64,000 nt of DNA from Pseudomonas triclosanedens (lineage in GTDB: Bacteria; Pseudomonadota; Gammaproteobacteria; Pseudomonadales; Pseudomonadaceae), in NCBI RefSeq assembly GCF_026686735.1, contig NZ_CP113432.1, forward strand, positions 806,001-870,000, read 5' to 3'. How positions within the stretch are numbered: position 1 is the first letter of the stretch; each line of letters starts with the position of its first letter. The notes under the pieces were generated by a model, which was given only the letters and a program-made list of their open reading frames with translations, made no database searches and was not told the origin of the DNA. Both the position numbers and the translations under genes were made by a program. Below, piece after piece: positions 1 to 12,134 of this stretch.

Positions 1-1876
<1,876 letters not shown>

Positions 1877-1913
1877 TCAGCCTGCGCCAGTGGGAGTCCT
1901 ACTGGCGCGAGAA

Positions 1914-1942
1914 TGAACAGGGCCTCTTGCGAGGCCCTGTTC
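1914..1942. terminator. Hairpin between convergent ydcF-like gene and lnt
   Basis: AACAGGGCCTC and GAGGCCCTGTT form an 11-bp stem around a TTGC loop between two convergent genes. No long U tract follows on either strand, so it is an imperfect bidirectional terminator candidate. Confidence 0.6.
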
Positions 1943-1949
1943 GTGGGAA

Positions 1950-3482
1950 TCAGCCGAACAGCCGGCGCTCTTCCGGATGCGTCCGGCGGCGTACCAGCGC
2001 CCAGACCAGCAACACTGTGCCAAGTGTCGCCAGCGGCCAGACGCGCCACTTCAGATACGGCGTCAGGCCCTGCATCGGCACCACTTCGCCGTGCAGCACA
2101 CCTTGCTGGAACTGTGGAATCTGCACAGCGAGGTTGCCGTGCGGATCGATCAGCGCGGTGACGCCGTTGTTGGTGCCGCGGATCATCCAGCGGCCAGCTT
2201 CGAGGGCGCGCATCTGGGCCATCTGCAGATGCTGCAGGGGGCCGATGGACGTGCCGAACCAGGCGTCGTTGCTGATGGTAAGCAGCAGTTGGCTCTGTGC
2301 CGCCAGGCCGGCGGCGAATTCCGGGTAAACCACTTCGTAGCAGATGTACGGCGCTATGGCGTAACCCTTGGCTTTGAGCAGCGGCTGGTCCGCCGGGCCG
2401 CGGGCAAAATCGGACATGGGCAGGTCGAAGAAGGCGATCAGGCCGCGCAGTACGTCCTGCATCGGCACGTACTCGCCAAAAGGCACCAGCTTCTGTTTCA
2501 GGTAGTCGCCGCTGCCTTCGCCGACCACGGTGATGCCGTTGTAGTAGCGCACGCCGTCGGCACTCTTCTGGCGCACCGGCACACCGGTGATCAGCGCTGC
2601 CTTCCTGGCGGTGGCGACCCCGTTGATCATGCCCAGGTAGTTGGTGGCCTGATCCTTCAGGACGGGGACGGCGGTTTCCGGCCAGACGATGAGGTCGACA
2701 TCGCTCTGCGCCGCAGTCAGGTCGCGGTACAGCTCCAGTTGGTGGGTGATCGCTTTCGGATCCCACTTCATTTCCTGGGCGATGTTGCCCTGCAGCGCCG
2801 CCACCTTCAGTGGTGCGCCGGCCGGGGTGGTCCAGGCGTGCCCCTTGTAGGCGATGCCGACTGCCCAGGGCGCCGCCAGCAGCACGAGGCCGATGATCAG
2901 CCGCGCAGGGCGCAGGGTAAGGGCGGGGAAGTTGATGATCAGCGCCGCGCTCAGAGCGATGCTGAACGAGACCAGCCATACGCCACCCAGCGGCGCCAGC
3001 CCGGCCAGCGGGCCGTGCAGTTGGCTGTAGCCGGCGTAGAGCCAGGGGAAGCCGGTGAGGAACCAACTGCGGAACAGCTCCAGCACGACCCATAGCGCGG
3101 CGAATGCGAGTGCATCGCTGATCGGCGCGTTATTGCGCCGGAACAGGTGTGCCCAGACCCAGGCGGGCAGGGCGAAGAAGAAGGCGACGCCGGCGCTGAA
3201 GCCGATCACCAGGAAGGCCGCCAGCGGGCCGGAGGCACCGCCGAAATCGTGGATGCTGAAGTAGATCCAGCTGGTGCCGGCAATGAAGGCGCCGAAGCCG
3301 TACCACCAGCCGCGCCACAGTGCGGAGCCGGGTGTGGTGCCGCGCAGGCCGAGATAGAACAGGGCGAGAGACAGCAGCGCCAGCGGCCAGTAGCCGAACG
3401 GAGCCAGGGCCAGTGGGGTGAGCGCGCCAGCGACGAGTGCCAGCAGATGGCCTGGCAGGCCGGGACGTGTGATCCAGCGCAT
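1950..3482 (-). CDS. lnt: Apolipoprotein N-acyltransferase
   Basis: Adds the third acyl chain to the N-terminal cysteine of lipoproteins in the inner membrane, the last maturation step before Lol export. 510 residues, normal length. Several N-terminal membrane helices (residues about 10-210) precede a nitrilase-type periplasmic domain. The catalytic triad is visible: Glu269 in IVWPET, Lys331 in KQKLVPFGEYVP, and Cys381 in YICYEVVYPE. One more hydrophobic helix follows near residue 490. The ATG at 3482 begins MRWITRPGLPG. It lies downstream of corC on the same strand with a 205-base gap holding a palindrome. Confidence 0.97.
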   Translation of the reverse strand: MRWITRPGLPGHLLALVAGALTPLALAPFGYWPLALLSLALFYLGLRGTTPGSALWRGWWYGFGAFIAGTSWIYFSIHDFGGASGPLAAFLVIGFSAGVAFFFALPAWVWAHLFRRNNAPISDALAFAALWVVLELFRSWFLTGFPWLYAGYSQLHGPLAGLAPLGGVWLVSFSIALSAALIINFPALTLRPARLIIGLVLLAAPWAVGIAYKGHAWTTPAGAPLKVAALQGNIAQEMKWDPKAITHQLELYRDLTAAQSDVDLIVWPETAVPVLKDQATNYLGMINGVATARKAALITGVPVRQKSADGVRYYNGITVVGEGSGDYLKQKLVPFGEYVPMQDVLRGLIAFFDLPMSDFARGPADQPLLKAKGYAIAPYICYEVVYPEFAAGLAAQSQLLLTISNDAWFGTSIGPLQHLQMAQMRALEAGRWMIRGTNNGVTALIDPHGNLAVQIPQFQQGVLHGEVVPMQGLTPYLKWRVWPLATLGTVLLVWALVRRRTHPEERRLFG

Positions 3483-3649
3483 CGGGAATCCTTGAACCGG
3501 TTGAGCGATGCGCAAGAGTAATGGAGAGACGAACGGTAGGCTATGGGGATGCGGGCCAAAAGCCATGAGTCGTCTGCGGCGGAATGTTGCGGTACTGAGC
3601 CGGTGCCAGGCCCGGTGCGAGCTCTTTCTGGCGAGCGGGGACCGGGAGG

Positions 3650-3679
3650 TCCCTGCCCTGCGCATGCGCAGGGCAGGGA
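3650..3679. terminator. 30-base perfect palindrome downstream of corC
   Basis: TCCCTGCCCTGCGC is followed directly by its reverse complement, centred on GCATGC, nine bases past the corC stop. It can form a very stable hairpin but has no U run on either strand. It may stabilise the corC mRNA 3' end or attenuate read-through into lnt. Confidence 0.5.
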
Positions 3680-3687
3680 GCGGTGCA

Positions 3688-4527
3688 TCAGTCCTGCAGT
3701 GGGGTCAGACGCAGGAGGTGCAGGCGGCGGCTGTCGGCATTGAGCACACGGAAGCGAAAACCGCCCAGCTCGGTGGTTTCGTTGCGCTTGGGCAGGTGGC
3801 CGAAGGCACTCATGACTACACCGCCGATGGTGTCGAATTCTTCATCGGAGAATTCGGCGCCGAAGAAGTCGTTGAAGGCTTCCACCGGGGTCAGTGCCTT
3901 GACGATGAAGTCGCCGCTGGGCAATGGCTTGATGTAGCTGTCTTCCTCGACGTCGTGCTCGTCCTCGATGTCGCCGACGATCTGCTCCAGCACGTCCTCG
4001 ATGGTAACCAGGCCCGCCACGCCGCCGTATTCGTCGATGACAATGGCCATGTGGTTGCGATTGGCACGGAACTCGCGCAGCAGCACATTCAGTCGCTTGG
4101 ACTCCGGCACGAAGGTCGCCGGGCGCAGCAGGTCTCTGATGTTGAAGGCATGGTTCTGGTCGTGGAGGATCAGCGGCAGCAGATCCTTGGCCAGCAGGAC
4201 GCCCATGATGTCGTCCAGACTCTCTCCGATCACCGGATAGCGCGAGTGAGCGGCATCGATGATGGCGGGGAGAAAGTCTCGGGGAGTTTGCGTCGATTTG
4301 ATGGAGATCATCTGCGAACGCGGGACCATGATGTCCCGTACTTGCAGGTCGGCGACCTGAATCGCCCCCTCGACGATGGACAGCGCCTCGCTGTCGAGCA
4401 GCTTGTTGTCGTGGGCTTCGCGCAGCAGCTCCAGCAGCTCCTGGCGGTTTCTCGGCTCATGGGCAAAAGCCTGGGTGATCTTGTCCAACCACGACTTGTG
4501 CCCATTGCTCGATCGGTCTTCGCTCAT
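3688..4527 (-). CDS. corC: CorC/YbeX family CBS-domain protein
   Basis: 279-residue cytosolic protein linked to Mg/Co efflux and, in E. coli YbeX, to ribosome metabolism. Order: N-terminal charged helices; a CBS pair at about residues 65-195, with MVPRSQM opening the first and IDEYGGVAGLVTIEDVLE closing the second; and a C-terminal CorC_HlyC domain from about 205 (DFIVKALTPVEAFNDFF...IGGVVMSAFGHLPKRNE). It sits immediately downstream of ybeY and the phoH-like gene, the usual order, and is probably co-transcribed with them. Ends with LLRLTPLQD. Confidence 0.93.
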   Translation of the reverse strand: MSEDRSSNGHKSWLDKITQAFAHEPRNRQELLELLREAHDNKLLDSEALSIVEGAIQVADLQVRDIMVPRSQMISIKSTQTPRDFLPAIIDAAHSRYPVIGESLDDIMGVLLAKDLLPLILHDQNHAFNIRDLLRPATFVPESKRLNVLLREFRANRNHMAIVIDEYGGVAGLVTIEDVLEQIVGDIEDEHDVEEDSYIKPLPSGDFIVKALTPVEAFNDFFGAEFSDEEFDTIGGVVMSAFGHLPKRNETTELGGFRFRVLNADSRRLHLLRLTPLQD

Positions 4528-4547
4528 CTTTCCTTGCTCAGTGGCTT

Positions 4548-5009
4548 TTATTCTTCATCGGCCGCGTATGGGTCCGGGTGACCCAGTTCGGCCAGCAACT
4601 CTCGTTCCAGGTTTTCCATTTCTTCGGCTTCGGCGTCTTCGATGTGATCGTAGCCGAGCAGATGCAGGCAACCGTGGATGACGAGATGGGCCCAGTGGGC
4701 CTCGGGGGATTTGCCCTGCTCGGCGGCTTCGCGGGTGACCACGGGTGCGCAGATCACCAGGTCGCCGAGCAGTGGGATGTCCAGGAGTTCGTCGGGCACG
4801 TCGGCAGGGAAGGACAGGACGTTGGTGGCGTAGTCCTTGTGCCGCCAGGTGCGATTGAGCTCGCGTCCTTCCGGTTCGTCGACCAGGCGGATGGTCAGTT
4901 CCGAGTCGTTCTGGCGCTGGCGCAGGGCCAGTTCGCACCAGCGGCGGAAGTCGGCTTCGCCCGGCAGGCCGCTCGCCTCGGAGGCGAGCTGCAGGTCCAG
5001 TTCAAGCAT
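4548..5009 (-). CDS. ybeY: Endoribonuclease / rRNA maturation factor YbeY
   Basis: Zinc-dependent single-strand endoribonuclease needed for 16S rRNA 3' maturation and ribosome quality control. 153 residues, standard length. The zinc site [11 protein letters not shown] gives His112, His116 and His122; upstream NVLSFPAD is also conserved. The ATG at 5009 lies inside the end of the phoH-like gene (8-base overlap), which argues for translational coupling. Open frame continues upstream of this ATG, but this start matches the family N-terminus MLELDLQ. corC follows 20 bases downstream. Confidence 0.95.
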   Translation of the reverse strand: MLELDLQLASEASGLPGEADFRRWCELALRQRQNDSELTIRLVDEPEGRELNRTWRHKDYATNVLSFPADVPDELLDIPLLGDLVICAPVVTREAAEQGKSPEAHWAHLVIHGCLHLLGYDHIEDAEAEEMENLERELLAELGHPDPYAADEE

Positions 5010-5997
5010 TCTTGCCGCCTTCGTTGCCGTGCAGGCGATTTTCGTAGGCCTCGTAGGCATCGACGATGCGCTGCACCAGTGGGTGGCGTACGACATCCTT
5101 GGACTTGAAATGGGTGAAGCTGATGCCGGGTACGTCGCGCAGCACTTCCATCACATGCTTGAGGCCCGAGCGGGTGCCGCGCGGCAGGTCGACCTGGGTT
5201 ACGTCGCCAGTGATCACCGCGGTGGAGCCGAAGCCGATGCGCGTGAGGAACATCTTCATCTGCTCGATGGTGGTGTTCTGGCTTTCGTCGAGGATGATGA
5301 AGCTGTTGTTCAGTGTGCGGCCGCGCATGTAGGCCAGCGGCGCGACTTCGATGACCTGCCGTTCGATCAGCTTGGCCACGGTTTCGAAACCGAGCATCTC
5401 GTACAGCGCGTCGTACAGAGGGCGCAGGTAGGGGTCGATCTTTTGCGACAGGTCGCCAGGCAGGAAGCCGAGCTTCTCGCCAGCCTCGACCGCCGGGCGC
5501 ACCAGCAGGATGCGGCGGATCTGCTCGCGCTCCAGGGCATCCACGGCGCAAGCCACCGCCAGGTAGGTCTTGCCGGTGCCTGCCGGGCCGATGCCGAAGT
5601 TGATGTCGTGATCGAGGATCGACTTCACGTAGCGCTGCTGGTTGGCGCCGCGGGGGCGGATGTGCGCCTTGCGGGTCTTCAGCGTCACCAGCGGGGCGGC
5701 GGGCTCGGCGGCCAGGTCTTCCAGGCCGGACTCCTGCAGGAACAGATGAACCATGTCCGGGGTCAGCTCGGTGCCGCTCTGTGCCTCGCGGTAGAGGCGC
5801 TGCAGAAGGTTTTCGGCCGCCTGGGTGCGCAAGGGATCACCGACCAGTTCGAACTGGTTGCCGCGGTTGCGGATCTCGATGTCCAGGCGTTTCTCGATCT
5901 GGTGCAGATGCTCGTCGAACTGCCCGCACAGATTGGCGAAGCTGCGAGCATCGAAGGGTTCCAGGATGAAGCGGTGAATATCCAGAGGGGCGTTCAA
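5002..5997 (-). CDS. ybeZ: PhoH-like ATPase (YbeZ)
   Basis: 331-residue cytosolic P-loop NTPase that partners YbeY in RNA metabolism. An N-terminal KH-like region (to about residue 110) precedes the PhoH domain with Walker A GPAGTGKT at 137-144 and Walker B region [13 protein letters not shown]. The later [10 protein letters not shown] and [19 protein letters not shown] are typical of PhoH. It overlaps ybeY by 8 bases. Miscalled in many genomes as a phosphate-starvation protein; nothing here suggests Pho regulation. Confidence 0.94.
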   Translation of the reverse strand: MNAPLDIHRFILEPFDARSFANLCGQFDEHLHQIEKRLDIEIRNRGNQFELVGDPLRTQAAENLLQRLYREAQSGTELTPDMVHLFLQESGLEDLAAEPAAPLVTLKTRKAHIRPRGANQQRYVKSILDHDINFGIGPAGTGKTYLAVACAVDALEREQIRRILLVRPAVEAGEKLGFLPGDLSQKIDPYLRPLYDALYEMLGFETVAKLIERQVIEVAPLAYMRGRTLNNSFIILDESQNTTIEQMKMFLTRIGFGSTAVITGDVTQVDLPRGTRSGLKHVMEVLRDVPGISFTHFKSKDVVRHPLVQRIVDAYEAYENRLHGNEGGKNA

Positions 5998-6054
5998 GGT
6001 GCTGTCTAAGTCGCCGTGTTGCTAAAAGGGAATGGCCGAAGGATAACTCCAGTA

Positions 6055-6077
6055 GCCCGAGTGCGAAAGCTCGGGCG
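6055..6077. terminator. Hairpin between miaB and the phoH-like gene
   Basis: GCCCGAG and CTCGGGC form a 7-bp stem around a GTGCGAAAG-type loop in the 92-base gap after miaB. There is no U tract, so read-through into ybeZ-ybeY-corC is plausible. Confidence 0.45.
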
Positions 6078-6089
6078 CCGGGGCGGGCT

Positions 6090-7430
6090 TCAGTGGCGGG
6101 TTTCATCCACGAGATGGGCGCGCAGCGAGTTGGGCAGCGCCTCGTAGATTTCCACATCGACGAACTGGCCGATCAGGCGCGGATTGTCACTGCGGAAATT
6201 GACCACGCGGTTGTTCTCCGTGCGGCCCTGGAGTTGGCCGGGGTCGCGCTTGGAGTAGTCGGTCACGAGGATGCGTTGCACCGTGCCGACCATCCTCCGG
6301 CTGATCTCGAAACCCTGCTGTTGCAGGCGGCTGTTGAGAATCAGCAGGCGTTGCTTCTTCACTTCCTCGGGGGTGTCGTCCACCAGGTCGGCGGCCGGGG
6401 TACCCGGACGCGAGCTGTAGATGAAGGTGAAGGAGTAGTCGAAGCCGACATCTTCCACCAGCTTCATGGTCTGCTCGAAGTCCTTGTCGGTCTCGCCGGG
6501 GAAGCCGACGATGAAGTCCGAACTGATGCAGATGTCCGGCACTGCGGCCTTCAGCTTGCGGATGCGCGACTTGAATTCCAGCGCGGTGTGGTTGCGTTTC
6601 ATCGCTGCGAGAATGCGGTCGGAGCCCGCTTGTACCGGCAGGTGGACGAACTTCACCAGTTGCGGCACTTCGGCGTGCGCGGCGATCAGTGCGTCGGAAA
6701 ATTCCAGCGGGTGTGAGGTGGTGTAGCGGATGCGCTCGATGCCATCGACCTCGGCGACCACGCGGATCAGCTCGGCGAAGTCGGCGATGCGGCCGTCGTG
6801 GGTTGCGCCGCGGTAGCCGTTGACGTTCTGGCCCAGCAGGGTGACTTCCTTGACGCCGTTCTCGGCCAGGTGGATCACCTCGGCCAGTACGTCGTCGAAC
6901 GGTCGGCTGACTTCCTCGCCCCGGGTGTAGGGAACCACGCAGAAGGTGCAGTACTTGCTGCAGCCTTCCATCACCGAGACGAAGGCGGTCGGGCCATTCA
7001 CCTGTGGCTCGGGCAGGCGGTCGAACTTCTCGATTTCCGGGAACGATACGTCCACCTGCGGCTTGCGGGTGGTGCGGGCGGCGTCGATCATTTCCGGCAG
7101 GCGATGCAGGGTTTGCGGCCCGAACACCACATCGACGTAGGGCGCTCGCTCGCGGATCGCCGCGCCTTCCTGGCTGGCCACGCAGCCGCCGACGCCTATC
7201 ACCAGGTTCGGATTCTGCTGCTTGAGCGCGCGCCAGGCGCCCAGCTCGGAGAAGACTTTCTCCTGGGCTTTTTCGCGAATCGAGCAGGTATTTAGCAGGA
7301 TCACGTCGGCTTCTTCAGGCTTCTCAGTGATTTCCAGGGCCTGATGTTCACCCAGCAGATCAGCCATGCGCGAACTGTCGTACTCGTTCATCTGGCAGCC
7401 GTGGGTCTGGATGAAAAGCTTCTTGGCCAT
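6090..7430 (-). CDS. miaB: tRNA-2-methylthio-N6-isopentenyladenosine synthase
   Basis: Radical-SAM methylthiotransferase that converts i6A37 to ms2i6A37 in tRNAs reading U-starting codons. 446 residues. The N-terminal MTTase domain holds the auxiliary-cluster cysteines Cys12, Cys49 and Cys83. The radical-SAM motif CSKYCTFC gives Cys157, Cys161 and Cys164. A C-terminal TRAM domain follows (about residues 375-440, [21 protein letters not shown]). The N-terminus [19 protein letters not shown] is diagnostic. First gene of the run miaB–ybeZ–ybeY–corC–lnt on the minus strand. Confidence 0.97.
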   Translation of the reverse strand: MAKKLFIQTHGCQMNEYDSSRMADLLGEHQALEITEKPEEADVILLNTCSIREKAQEKVFSELGAWRALKQQNPNLVIGVGGCVASQEGAAIRERAPYVDVVFGPQTLHRLPEMIDAARTTRKPQVDVSFPEIEKFDRLPEPQVNGPTAFVSVMEGCSKYCTFCVVPYTRGEEVSRPFDDVLAEVIHLAENGVKEVTLLGQNVNGYRGATHDGRIADFAELIRVVAEVDGIERIRYTTSHPLEFSDALIAAHAEVPQLVKFVHLPVQAGSDRILAAMKRNHTALEFKSRIRKLKAAVPDICISSDFIVGFPGETDKDFEQTMKLVEDVGFDYSFTFIYSSRPGTPAADLVDDTPEEVKKQRLLILNSRLQQQGFEISRRMVGTVQRILVTDYSKRDPGQLQGRTENNRVVNFRSDNPRLIGQFVDVEIYEALPNSLRAHLVDETRH

Positions 7431-7566
7431 CGGGTATTTGTGGGTTGGTTAAAAAATGACCGCGCATTATATGCTTCGAAGCACGCATCTGCCAGCGGCT
7501 GCGAGTTAACCACGGCCGCCTGTGCTATGCTGCGTGCCCTTTTTGCAAAGCTGTCATCCTTCGTTC

Positions 7567-7899
7567 ATGAGCAAGCGCGAGAACCCGATCTACAAGGTGG
7601 TCTTCCTCAATCAGGGCCAGGTGTACGAGATGTACGCCAAGCAGATCTACCAGAGCGATCTGTGGGGCTTCCTGGAAATCGAGGAGTTCGTCTTCGGCGA
7701 GCGCACCCAGGTAGTGGTCGACCCCAGCGAGGAAAAGCTCAAGGCGCAGTTCGACGGCGTTATCCGCAGCTTCGTGCCGCTGCACTCGATCATTCGCATT
7801 GATGAAGTCGAGCGCCTGGGCACGGCCAAGATCAGTGAAGCCAAGCCCAGCGGCAATGTGATGCCGTTCCCCATGCCGATGCCAGGCAAGGACAACTGA
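7567..7899 (+). CDS. DUF1820 family protein
   Basis: 110-residue soluble protein of unknown function, common next to miaB in Pseudomonas. Sequence runs NPIYKVVFLNQGQVYEMYAKQIYQSDLWGFLEIEEFVFGER, then VVDPSEEKLKAQFDGV and HSIIRIDEV, the DUF1820 pattern. It has no signal peptide or membrane segment, and the tail is rich in Met and Pro (GNVMPFPMPMPG). Start at ATG 7567 after CATCCTTCGTTC; the ribosome site is weak. Divergent from miaB; the gap contains a GCGCATTATATGC-like promoter region. Confidence 0.85.
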   Translation: MSKRENPIYKVVFLNQGQVYEMYAKQIYQSDLWGFLEIEEFVFGERTQVVVDPSEEKLKAQFDGVIRSFVPLHSIIRIDEVERLGTAKISEAKPSGNVMPFPMPMPGKDN

Positions 7900-7954
7900 C
7901 CTGTCGCTGCGCCTTGCGAGTGCGTGGCTGCGACCAGCCGCACTGGCGGTTGCG

Positions 7955-8389
7955 TTGCTGACGGCGAGTTGCTGGTTGATCTTCGGCAATTCCCCGCAGC
8001 GCGGCATTCCCGATCCCGCGTCGCTGCAATCGGCGACAGGGCGCGTCACCTGGCTCGAGACTTCGAAGGGCGGGCTCTCGTTCCGTCTGAACGGCCATGA
8101 TCCGCGCTTTGTCTATGCCGCCAGTTGGGGCGAGTTTCCACGCGTGCTCTCGCACTTGCAGTCCGCCGCTCCGATCACGGTGTACTTCGCTCAGCCGTCG
8201 GAACGCGGCGGCGTCGCGGTGTGGAAGCTGGTCGCGCCGAATGTCAGCGTGCGTTCGTTCGAGGATATCGCCGAGCGCCGCAGGCGTGACAACTACCTGG
8301 CATTCCCGTTGGGACTGCTCTGCGCGGTAGGGGCGCTGTACTTCTTCGACAGTGCCTGGCGCCGCTACGAGGAGCGGTCAGCCGCCTAG
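7955..8389 (+). CDS. Small predicted membrane protein, unknown function
   Basis: At least 144 residues; not recognised. A hydrophobic N-terminal segment (LLTASCWLIFG) and a C-terminal membrane segment (YLAFPLGLLCAVGALYFFDSAW) flank a soluble middle (TGRVTWLETSKGGLSFRL...ITVYFAQPSERGGVAVWKL) that looks like a small beta-rich extracytoplasmic domain. The start is uncertain. TTG 7955 is the only usual start codon in frame, but the frame is open back to the previous stop at 7899 and reads hydrophobic residues upstream, so a CTG or other rare start near 7901 is possible. It overlaps the Sel1 gene tail by four bases, convergently. Confidence 0.6.
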   Translation: MLTASCWLIFGNSPQRGIPDPASLQSATGRVTWLETSKGGLSFRLNGHDPRFVYAASWGEFPRVLSHLQSAAPITVYFAQPSERGGVAVWKLVAPNVSVRSFEDIAERRRRDNYLAFPLGLLCAVGALYFFDSAWRRYEERSAA

Positions 8390-8931
8390 GGCAGCGGCGA
8401 GAACGGCGTGTTGCCGGCGGTCTGCAGTTCGATCAGGTAGTTGCGGAAGATCTGGCCGAGCACCTTGGTGGCGATATCCAGCTCGTCCTTGTTCATCTGC
8501 TCGGCGACCAGGTCGGCGCTGTCCATCGCATCTTCGGCGCCATTGACCGCCGCCATCTTCAATACGATGTACGCCTGCACGTTGTTGGCCTTCACGCCTT
8601 CGCCACGGAAGAACATGGTGCCCAGACGCAGTTGCGCGTTGGCGTGGCCTTGCAGCGAGGCTTTCTCGAACCAGTGCAGTGCGGCCTGGAAGTCGCGCGG
8701 GGCGCGCTCGCCGGTGTAGAAGAAGTCGCCCAGTTCGTACTGTGCTTCCGCGTCACCGCCGTTGGCGGCCTGCTGGCAACTGGCCAGGGCCTGTTGCAGC
8801 TGTTCCGGAACGGTATTGAGCGTGCAGCGCCCGGTCGCCGGAATCAGCAGCGAATTGCCACCTGCCTGAGTCAACAGGGGAAAGGTGAGCAACAGGCAGC
8901 CGAGCAGCAAATTACGACCGGAGCGGTACAT
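8386..8931 (-). CDS. Secreted Sel1-repeat protein
   Basis: 181 residues. A signal peptide (MYRSGRNLLLGCLLLTFPLLTQAGG, cleavage near residue 23) is followed by two to three Sel1-like repeats: EAQYELGDFFYTGERAPRDFQAALHWFEKAS, then NAQLRLGTMFFRGEGVKANNVQAYIVLKMAA. Such helical repeats mediate protein contacts; no partner is evident. Probably periplasmic. Convergent with the preceding plus-strand gene, and separated from hemL by a 215-base gap containing the hemL terminator. Confidence 0.82.
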   Translation of the reverse strand: MYRSGRNLLLGCLLLTFPLLTQAGGNSLLIPATGRCTLNTVPEQLQQALASCQQAANGGDAEAQYELGDFFYTGERAPRDFQAALHWFEKASLQGHANAQLRLGTMFFRGEGVKANNVQAYIVLKMAAVNGAEDAMDSADLVAEQMNKDELDIATKVLGQIFRNYLIELQTAGNTPFSPLP

Positions 8932-9115
8932 GGGGAGAAACGGCCTCCAGAATCGGGGCGGGTAAAACCCGGCCAGCGAAATGCGCCGGCTTTCACATTA
9001 TGAAATAAGCCGACGCCTCCTTACAAAGTCTTTACCTTCTTTTCTGTTTTTTAGCTGGAAATGACGGCTGCGGAGGGGGCGAGTGTAACGGGGGAATAAA
9101 GGCAAGGCTGGGCGG

Positions 9116-9137
9116 AAGGCGCCCGACCGGGCGCCTT
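9116..9137 (-). terminator. Hairpin terminator after hemL
   Basis: AAGGCGCCCGACCGGGCGCCTT forms an 8- to 10-bp GC stem nine bases past the hemL stop. The U tract is short. Confidence 0.65.
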
Positions 9138-9146
9138 CGCGGGGGC

Positions 9147-10433
9147 TTACTTGAGAGCGGCGAAAGCGCGCTCGGCGGCATCGAGGGTCAGCTTCAGCTC
9201 GGTTTCGCCGTGGGCGATGGAGGTGAAGCCGGCCTCGAACGCGCTTGGCGCCAGGTATACACCGCCGTCCAGCATCAGGTGGAAGAAGCGCTTGAAGCGT
9301 TCCACATCGCTGCCCATTACGTCTTCGAAGGTGACGATATCGTCGGCCCCGGTGAAGTACAGGCCGAACATGGCGGCGCCCGCCTGGGTGGTCACGAAGG
9401 GCACGCCGGCGGCGTCAGCGCGCTCTTGCAGACCCTGCAGCATGCGGCTGGTGTAGGTGGTCAGCTCGTCGTGGAAGCCGGGACGGCTGATCAGGCGCAG
9501 GGTGGTCAGTCCGGCGGCCATCGCCAGCGGGTTGCCCGACAGGGTGCCTGCCTGGTAGACGGGGCCGAGCGGGGAAATCTGCTCCATGATTTCGCGCTTG
9601 CCGCCGAAGGCGCCCACCGGCATGCCGCCGCCGATGATCTTGCCGAAGGTCGACAGGTCCGGGGTGATGCCGTAATGGGCCTGGGCGCCGCCCAGGGCGA
9701 CGCGGAAGCCGGTCATCACCTCATCGAAGATCAGCACGACGCCGTGCTGGTCGCACAGGCGGCGCAGGCCTTCGAGGAAGCCCGGTGCGGGCGGAACGCA
9801 GTTCATGTTGCCGGCGACCGGTTCGACGATGATGCACGCCACTTCCTTGCCGACTTCGGAGAGGGTCTTCTCGACGGCGGCGATGTCGTTGAACGGCAGG
9901 GTCAGGGTGTGCTTGGCGAAGGCCGCCGGCACGCCCGGGGAGTTCGGTACGCCGAAGGTCAGGGCGCCGGAGCCGGCCTTCACCAGCAGGCTGTCGGAGT
10001 GGCCGTGGTAGCAGCCTTCGAACTTGATGATGCTGTCGCGGCCGGTGTAGCCACGGGCCAGGCGGATGGCGCTCATGGTGGCTTCGGTGCCGGAGCTGAC
10101 CATGCGCACCATGTCCATCGACGGCACCAGGGAGCAGACCAGGTCGGCCATTTCCACTTCCAGAGCGGTCGGAGCGCCGTAGGACAGGCCGTGGTCGAGC
10201 TGTTTGCGAACGGCGTCGAGCACGTCCGGGTGGCTGTGGCCGAGGATCATCGGGCCCCAGGAGCCGACGTAGTCGACATAGCGCTTGTCATCCTCGTCCA
10301 CGACGTAGGCGCCTTCCGCGTGCTTGAAGAACAGCGGGGTGCCGCCGACGCTCTTGAACGCGCGCACCGGCGAGTTCACGCCACCGGGGATGTGTTTCTG
10401 GGCATTGGCGAAAAGCGTTTCGGAACGGGACAT
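9147..10433 (-). CDS. hemL: Glutamate-1-semialdehyde 2,1-aminomutase
   Basis: PLP enzyme that makes 5-aminolevulinate in the C5 haem pathway. 428 residues. The PLP lysine is Lys265 in [19 protein letters not shown] supplies the Asp contacting the cofactor nitrogen, and [18 protein letters not shown] is the phosphate-binding region. The ATG at 10433 ([24 protein letters not shown]) is the family start; the frame stays open upstream into the thiE end but without conservation. It follows thiE and thiD on the same strand. Confidence 0.97.
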   Translation of the reverse strand: MSRSETLFANAQKHIPGGVNSPVRAFKSVGGTPLFFKHAEGAYVVDEDDKRYVDYVGSWGPMILGHSHPDVLDAVRKQLDHGLSYGAPTALEVEMADLVCSLVPSMDMVRMVSSGTEATMSAIRLARGYTGRDSIIKFEGCYHGHSDSLLVKAGSGALTFGVPNSPGVPAAFAKHTLTLPFNDIAAVEKTLSEVGKEVACIIVEPVAGNMNCVPPAPGFLEGLRRLCDQHGVVLIFDEVMTGFRVALGGAQAHYGITPDLSTFGKIIGGGMPVGAFGGKREIMEQISPLGPVYQAGTLSGNPLAMAAGLTTLRLISRPGFHDELTTYTSRMLQGLQERADAAGVPFVTTQAGAAMFGLYFTGADDIVTFEDVMGSDVERFKRFFHLMLDGGVYLAPSAFEAGFTSIAHGETELKLTLDAAERAFAALK

Positions 10434-10476
10434 GTGTACCTCGCGAAGCTGTCGGGTGCCGGGCGCGCGGGCGCGC

Positions 10477-11109
10477 TCAGCGGGTTTCGAAGAGTTGGCT
10501 GAAGGCGCGGGCACGCTGCTCGACCTGTGCCGGCGTATCGGCGGCGAACAAGGCGTGGATCACGGCGATCAGGTCGGCGCCGCGAGCGATCAGCTCGGGC
10601 GCGTTGTCGAGGGTGACGCCGCCAATGGCGACGCGCGGAACCTGCGGGAAGCGCTCGCGCGCCTGCTCCAGCAGTTCGACGCTGGCGGATGGCGCGCCGG
10701 GTTTGGTCTGGGAATTGAAGAAGCGGCCGAAAGCGACGTAGCTGGCGCCCTCGGCGACGGCCTGTTGGGCCAGCTCCAGGCTGGCGTGACAGGTGCCGCC
10801 GACCACCGCCTGGCGGCCGAGCAGGGCGCGGGCGGCCGCCAGCGAGCCGTCAGTCTGCCCGAGGTGTACGCCGACGCCCAGGCGCGCGGCCAGTTCGGCG
10901 TCGTCGTTGATGAGCAGCGTGGCGCCGAAGCGCTCGCACAGTTCCCGCAGTGCCTCGGCTTCGCGCAGGCGGCGCGAGGCGTCGGTGGACTTGTCTCGAT
11001 ACTGCAGCAGGCGTGCACCGCCTTTCAGGGCGGCTTCGACGTAGGGCAGCAGGCGGCCGCCGTCGAGCAGTTGGCTGTCGGTGATGGCGTAGAGTCCGCG
11101 CAGTTTCAT
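10477..11109 (-). CDS. thiE: Thiamine-phosphate synthase
   Basis: Joins HMP-PP and thiazole phosphate to give thiamine phosphate. 210 residues in a TIM-barrel. Visible are [10 protein letters not shown] near the substrate site, [22 protein letters not shown], and [28 protein letters not shown], all ThiE hallmarks, then [27 protein letters not shown]. The ATG at 11109 ([12 protein letters not shown]) is preferred over a GTG one codon earlier. It lies between thiD and hemL, spaced 28 and 43 bases, consistent with one operon. Confidence 0.96.
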   Translation of the reverse strand: MKLRGLYAITDSQLLDGGRLLPYVEAALKGGARLLQYRDKSTDASRRLREAEALRELCERFGATLLINDDAELAARLGVGVHLGQTDGSLAAARALLGRQAVVGGTCHASLELAQQAVAEGASYVAFGRFFNSQTKPGAPSASVELLEQARERFPQVPRVAIGGVTLDNAPELIARGADLIAVIHALFAADTPAQVEQRARAFSQLFETR

Positions 11110-11137
11110 CACAACCTCGGTTTCTGAAGCGGTTGGT

Positions 11138-11935
11138 TCAGGAGCAGAAATCCAGCGGCAGGCGTCGCGGAACGTACTGGCCGTGGCCGGGAGCTTCCGC
11201 GTCGCGCAGGGTGCGCCAGGTGTAGTCGAGGGCGCTGCGCACGGCGCTTACCAGTTCCTCGCCGAGGGCCAGGCGGCCGGCGAGGGTGCTCGCCAGTGTG
11301 CAGCCCGAGCCGTGGTAGCTGCCCGGCAGGCGCTGGCAGGTAAACGTGTGGCGCTGGCCGTCGCGGGTATACAGACGATTGTGTACTTCGGATTCGTCGC
11401 CGTGGCCGCCGGTGATCAGCAGAGCCTGGATATAAGGCAGCAGCTTTTCCGCGCATTCGTCGGCGCTGCCTTCGGGCAGTTCGGCGAGGATGCGCGCTTC
11501 GGGCAGGTTCGGCGTGGCTACCGCGGCAATCGGCAGCAGCCGCTCGCGCATGGCATAGCCGACGTCGTCCTTGCCCAGCGAACCGCCGCCGCCGGCACGC
11601 AGCACCGGGTCGCAGACCAGCGGAACACCTGGCAGGGACTGCATGATCTCGACCACGGTGTCGACCATCTGCACCGAGCCGAGCATGCCCAGCTTGACCG
11701 CGGCTACCGGCAGGTCGGCGATCACGGCGTTGGCCTGTGCCAGCACCCACTCGCGATCGAGCACGCGGAAGTCGGAAACGTTGACGGTATCCTGAACGGT
11801 CAGCGCGGTGACGGTCGGCGCGGCGTGGCAGCCTTGGGCGATCAGGGCTTCGATATCGGCCTGCAGGCCGGCACCGCCACTGGGATCGTGGCCGGACAGG
11901 CAGAGCACTACGGGACGGGAGGCAGGTGTTTTCAT
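11138..11935 (-). CDS. thiD: Hydroxymethylpyrimidine / phosphomethylpyrimidine kinase
   Basis: Phosphorylates HMP and HMP-P for thiamine synthesis. 265 residues, ribokinase-like fold. The N-terminal [21 protein letters not shown] and AVKLGMLGS are ThiD signatures; the anion-hole/catalytic region is [17 protein letters not shown], with the expected Cys in place of the ribokinase Asp region. First gene of thiD–thiE–hemL on the minus strand; the 199-base gap to ladS holds divergent promoters. I see no TPP riboswitch there. Confidence 0.95.
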   Translation of the reverse strand: MKTPASRPVVLCLSGHDPSGGAGLQADIEALIAQGCHAAPTVTALTVQDTVNVSDFRVLDREWVLAQANAVIADLPVAAVKLGMLGSVQMVDTVVEIMQSLPGVPLVCDPVLRAGGGGSLGKDDVGYAMRERLLPIAAVATPNLPEARILAELPEGSADECAEKLLPYIQALLITGGHGDESEVHNRLYTRDGQRHTFTCQRLPGSYHGSGCTLASTLAGRLALGEELVSAVRSALDYTWRTLRDAEAPGHGQYVPRRLPLDFCS

Positions 11936-12134
11936 GGCGCGGGAGCTTATCACTAAACCGCGGCCGTGGCCCGATCGAGCGGACTGCCCGGTCAAACCTT
12001 ATCCGAAGGGTCCGATGCCACGCGCCGCAAGGCCTGTGCTAGAGTTCGCCGATTCCAACACGACGCCTCCGGGGCACGCCAGAACGGGAGATGGGGCTCC
12101 CCGGCGCCGCCGCCAGGAGGTACTGCGGGGCACC

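Noticed and set aside
11936-12134. A TPP riboswitch in front of thiD
   Set aside because: No CUGAGA or related conserved element on the minus strand.
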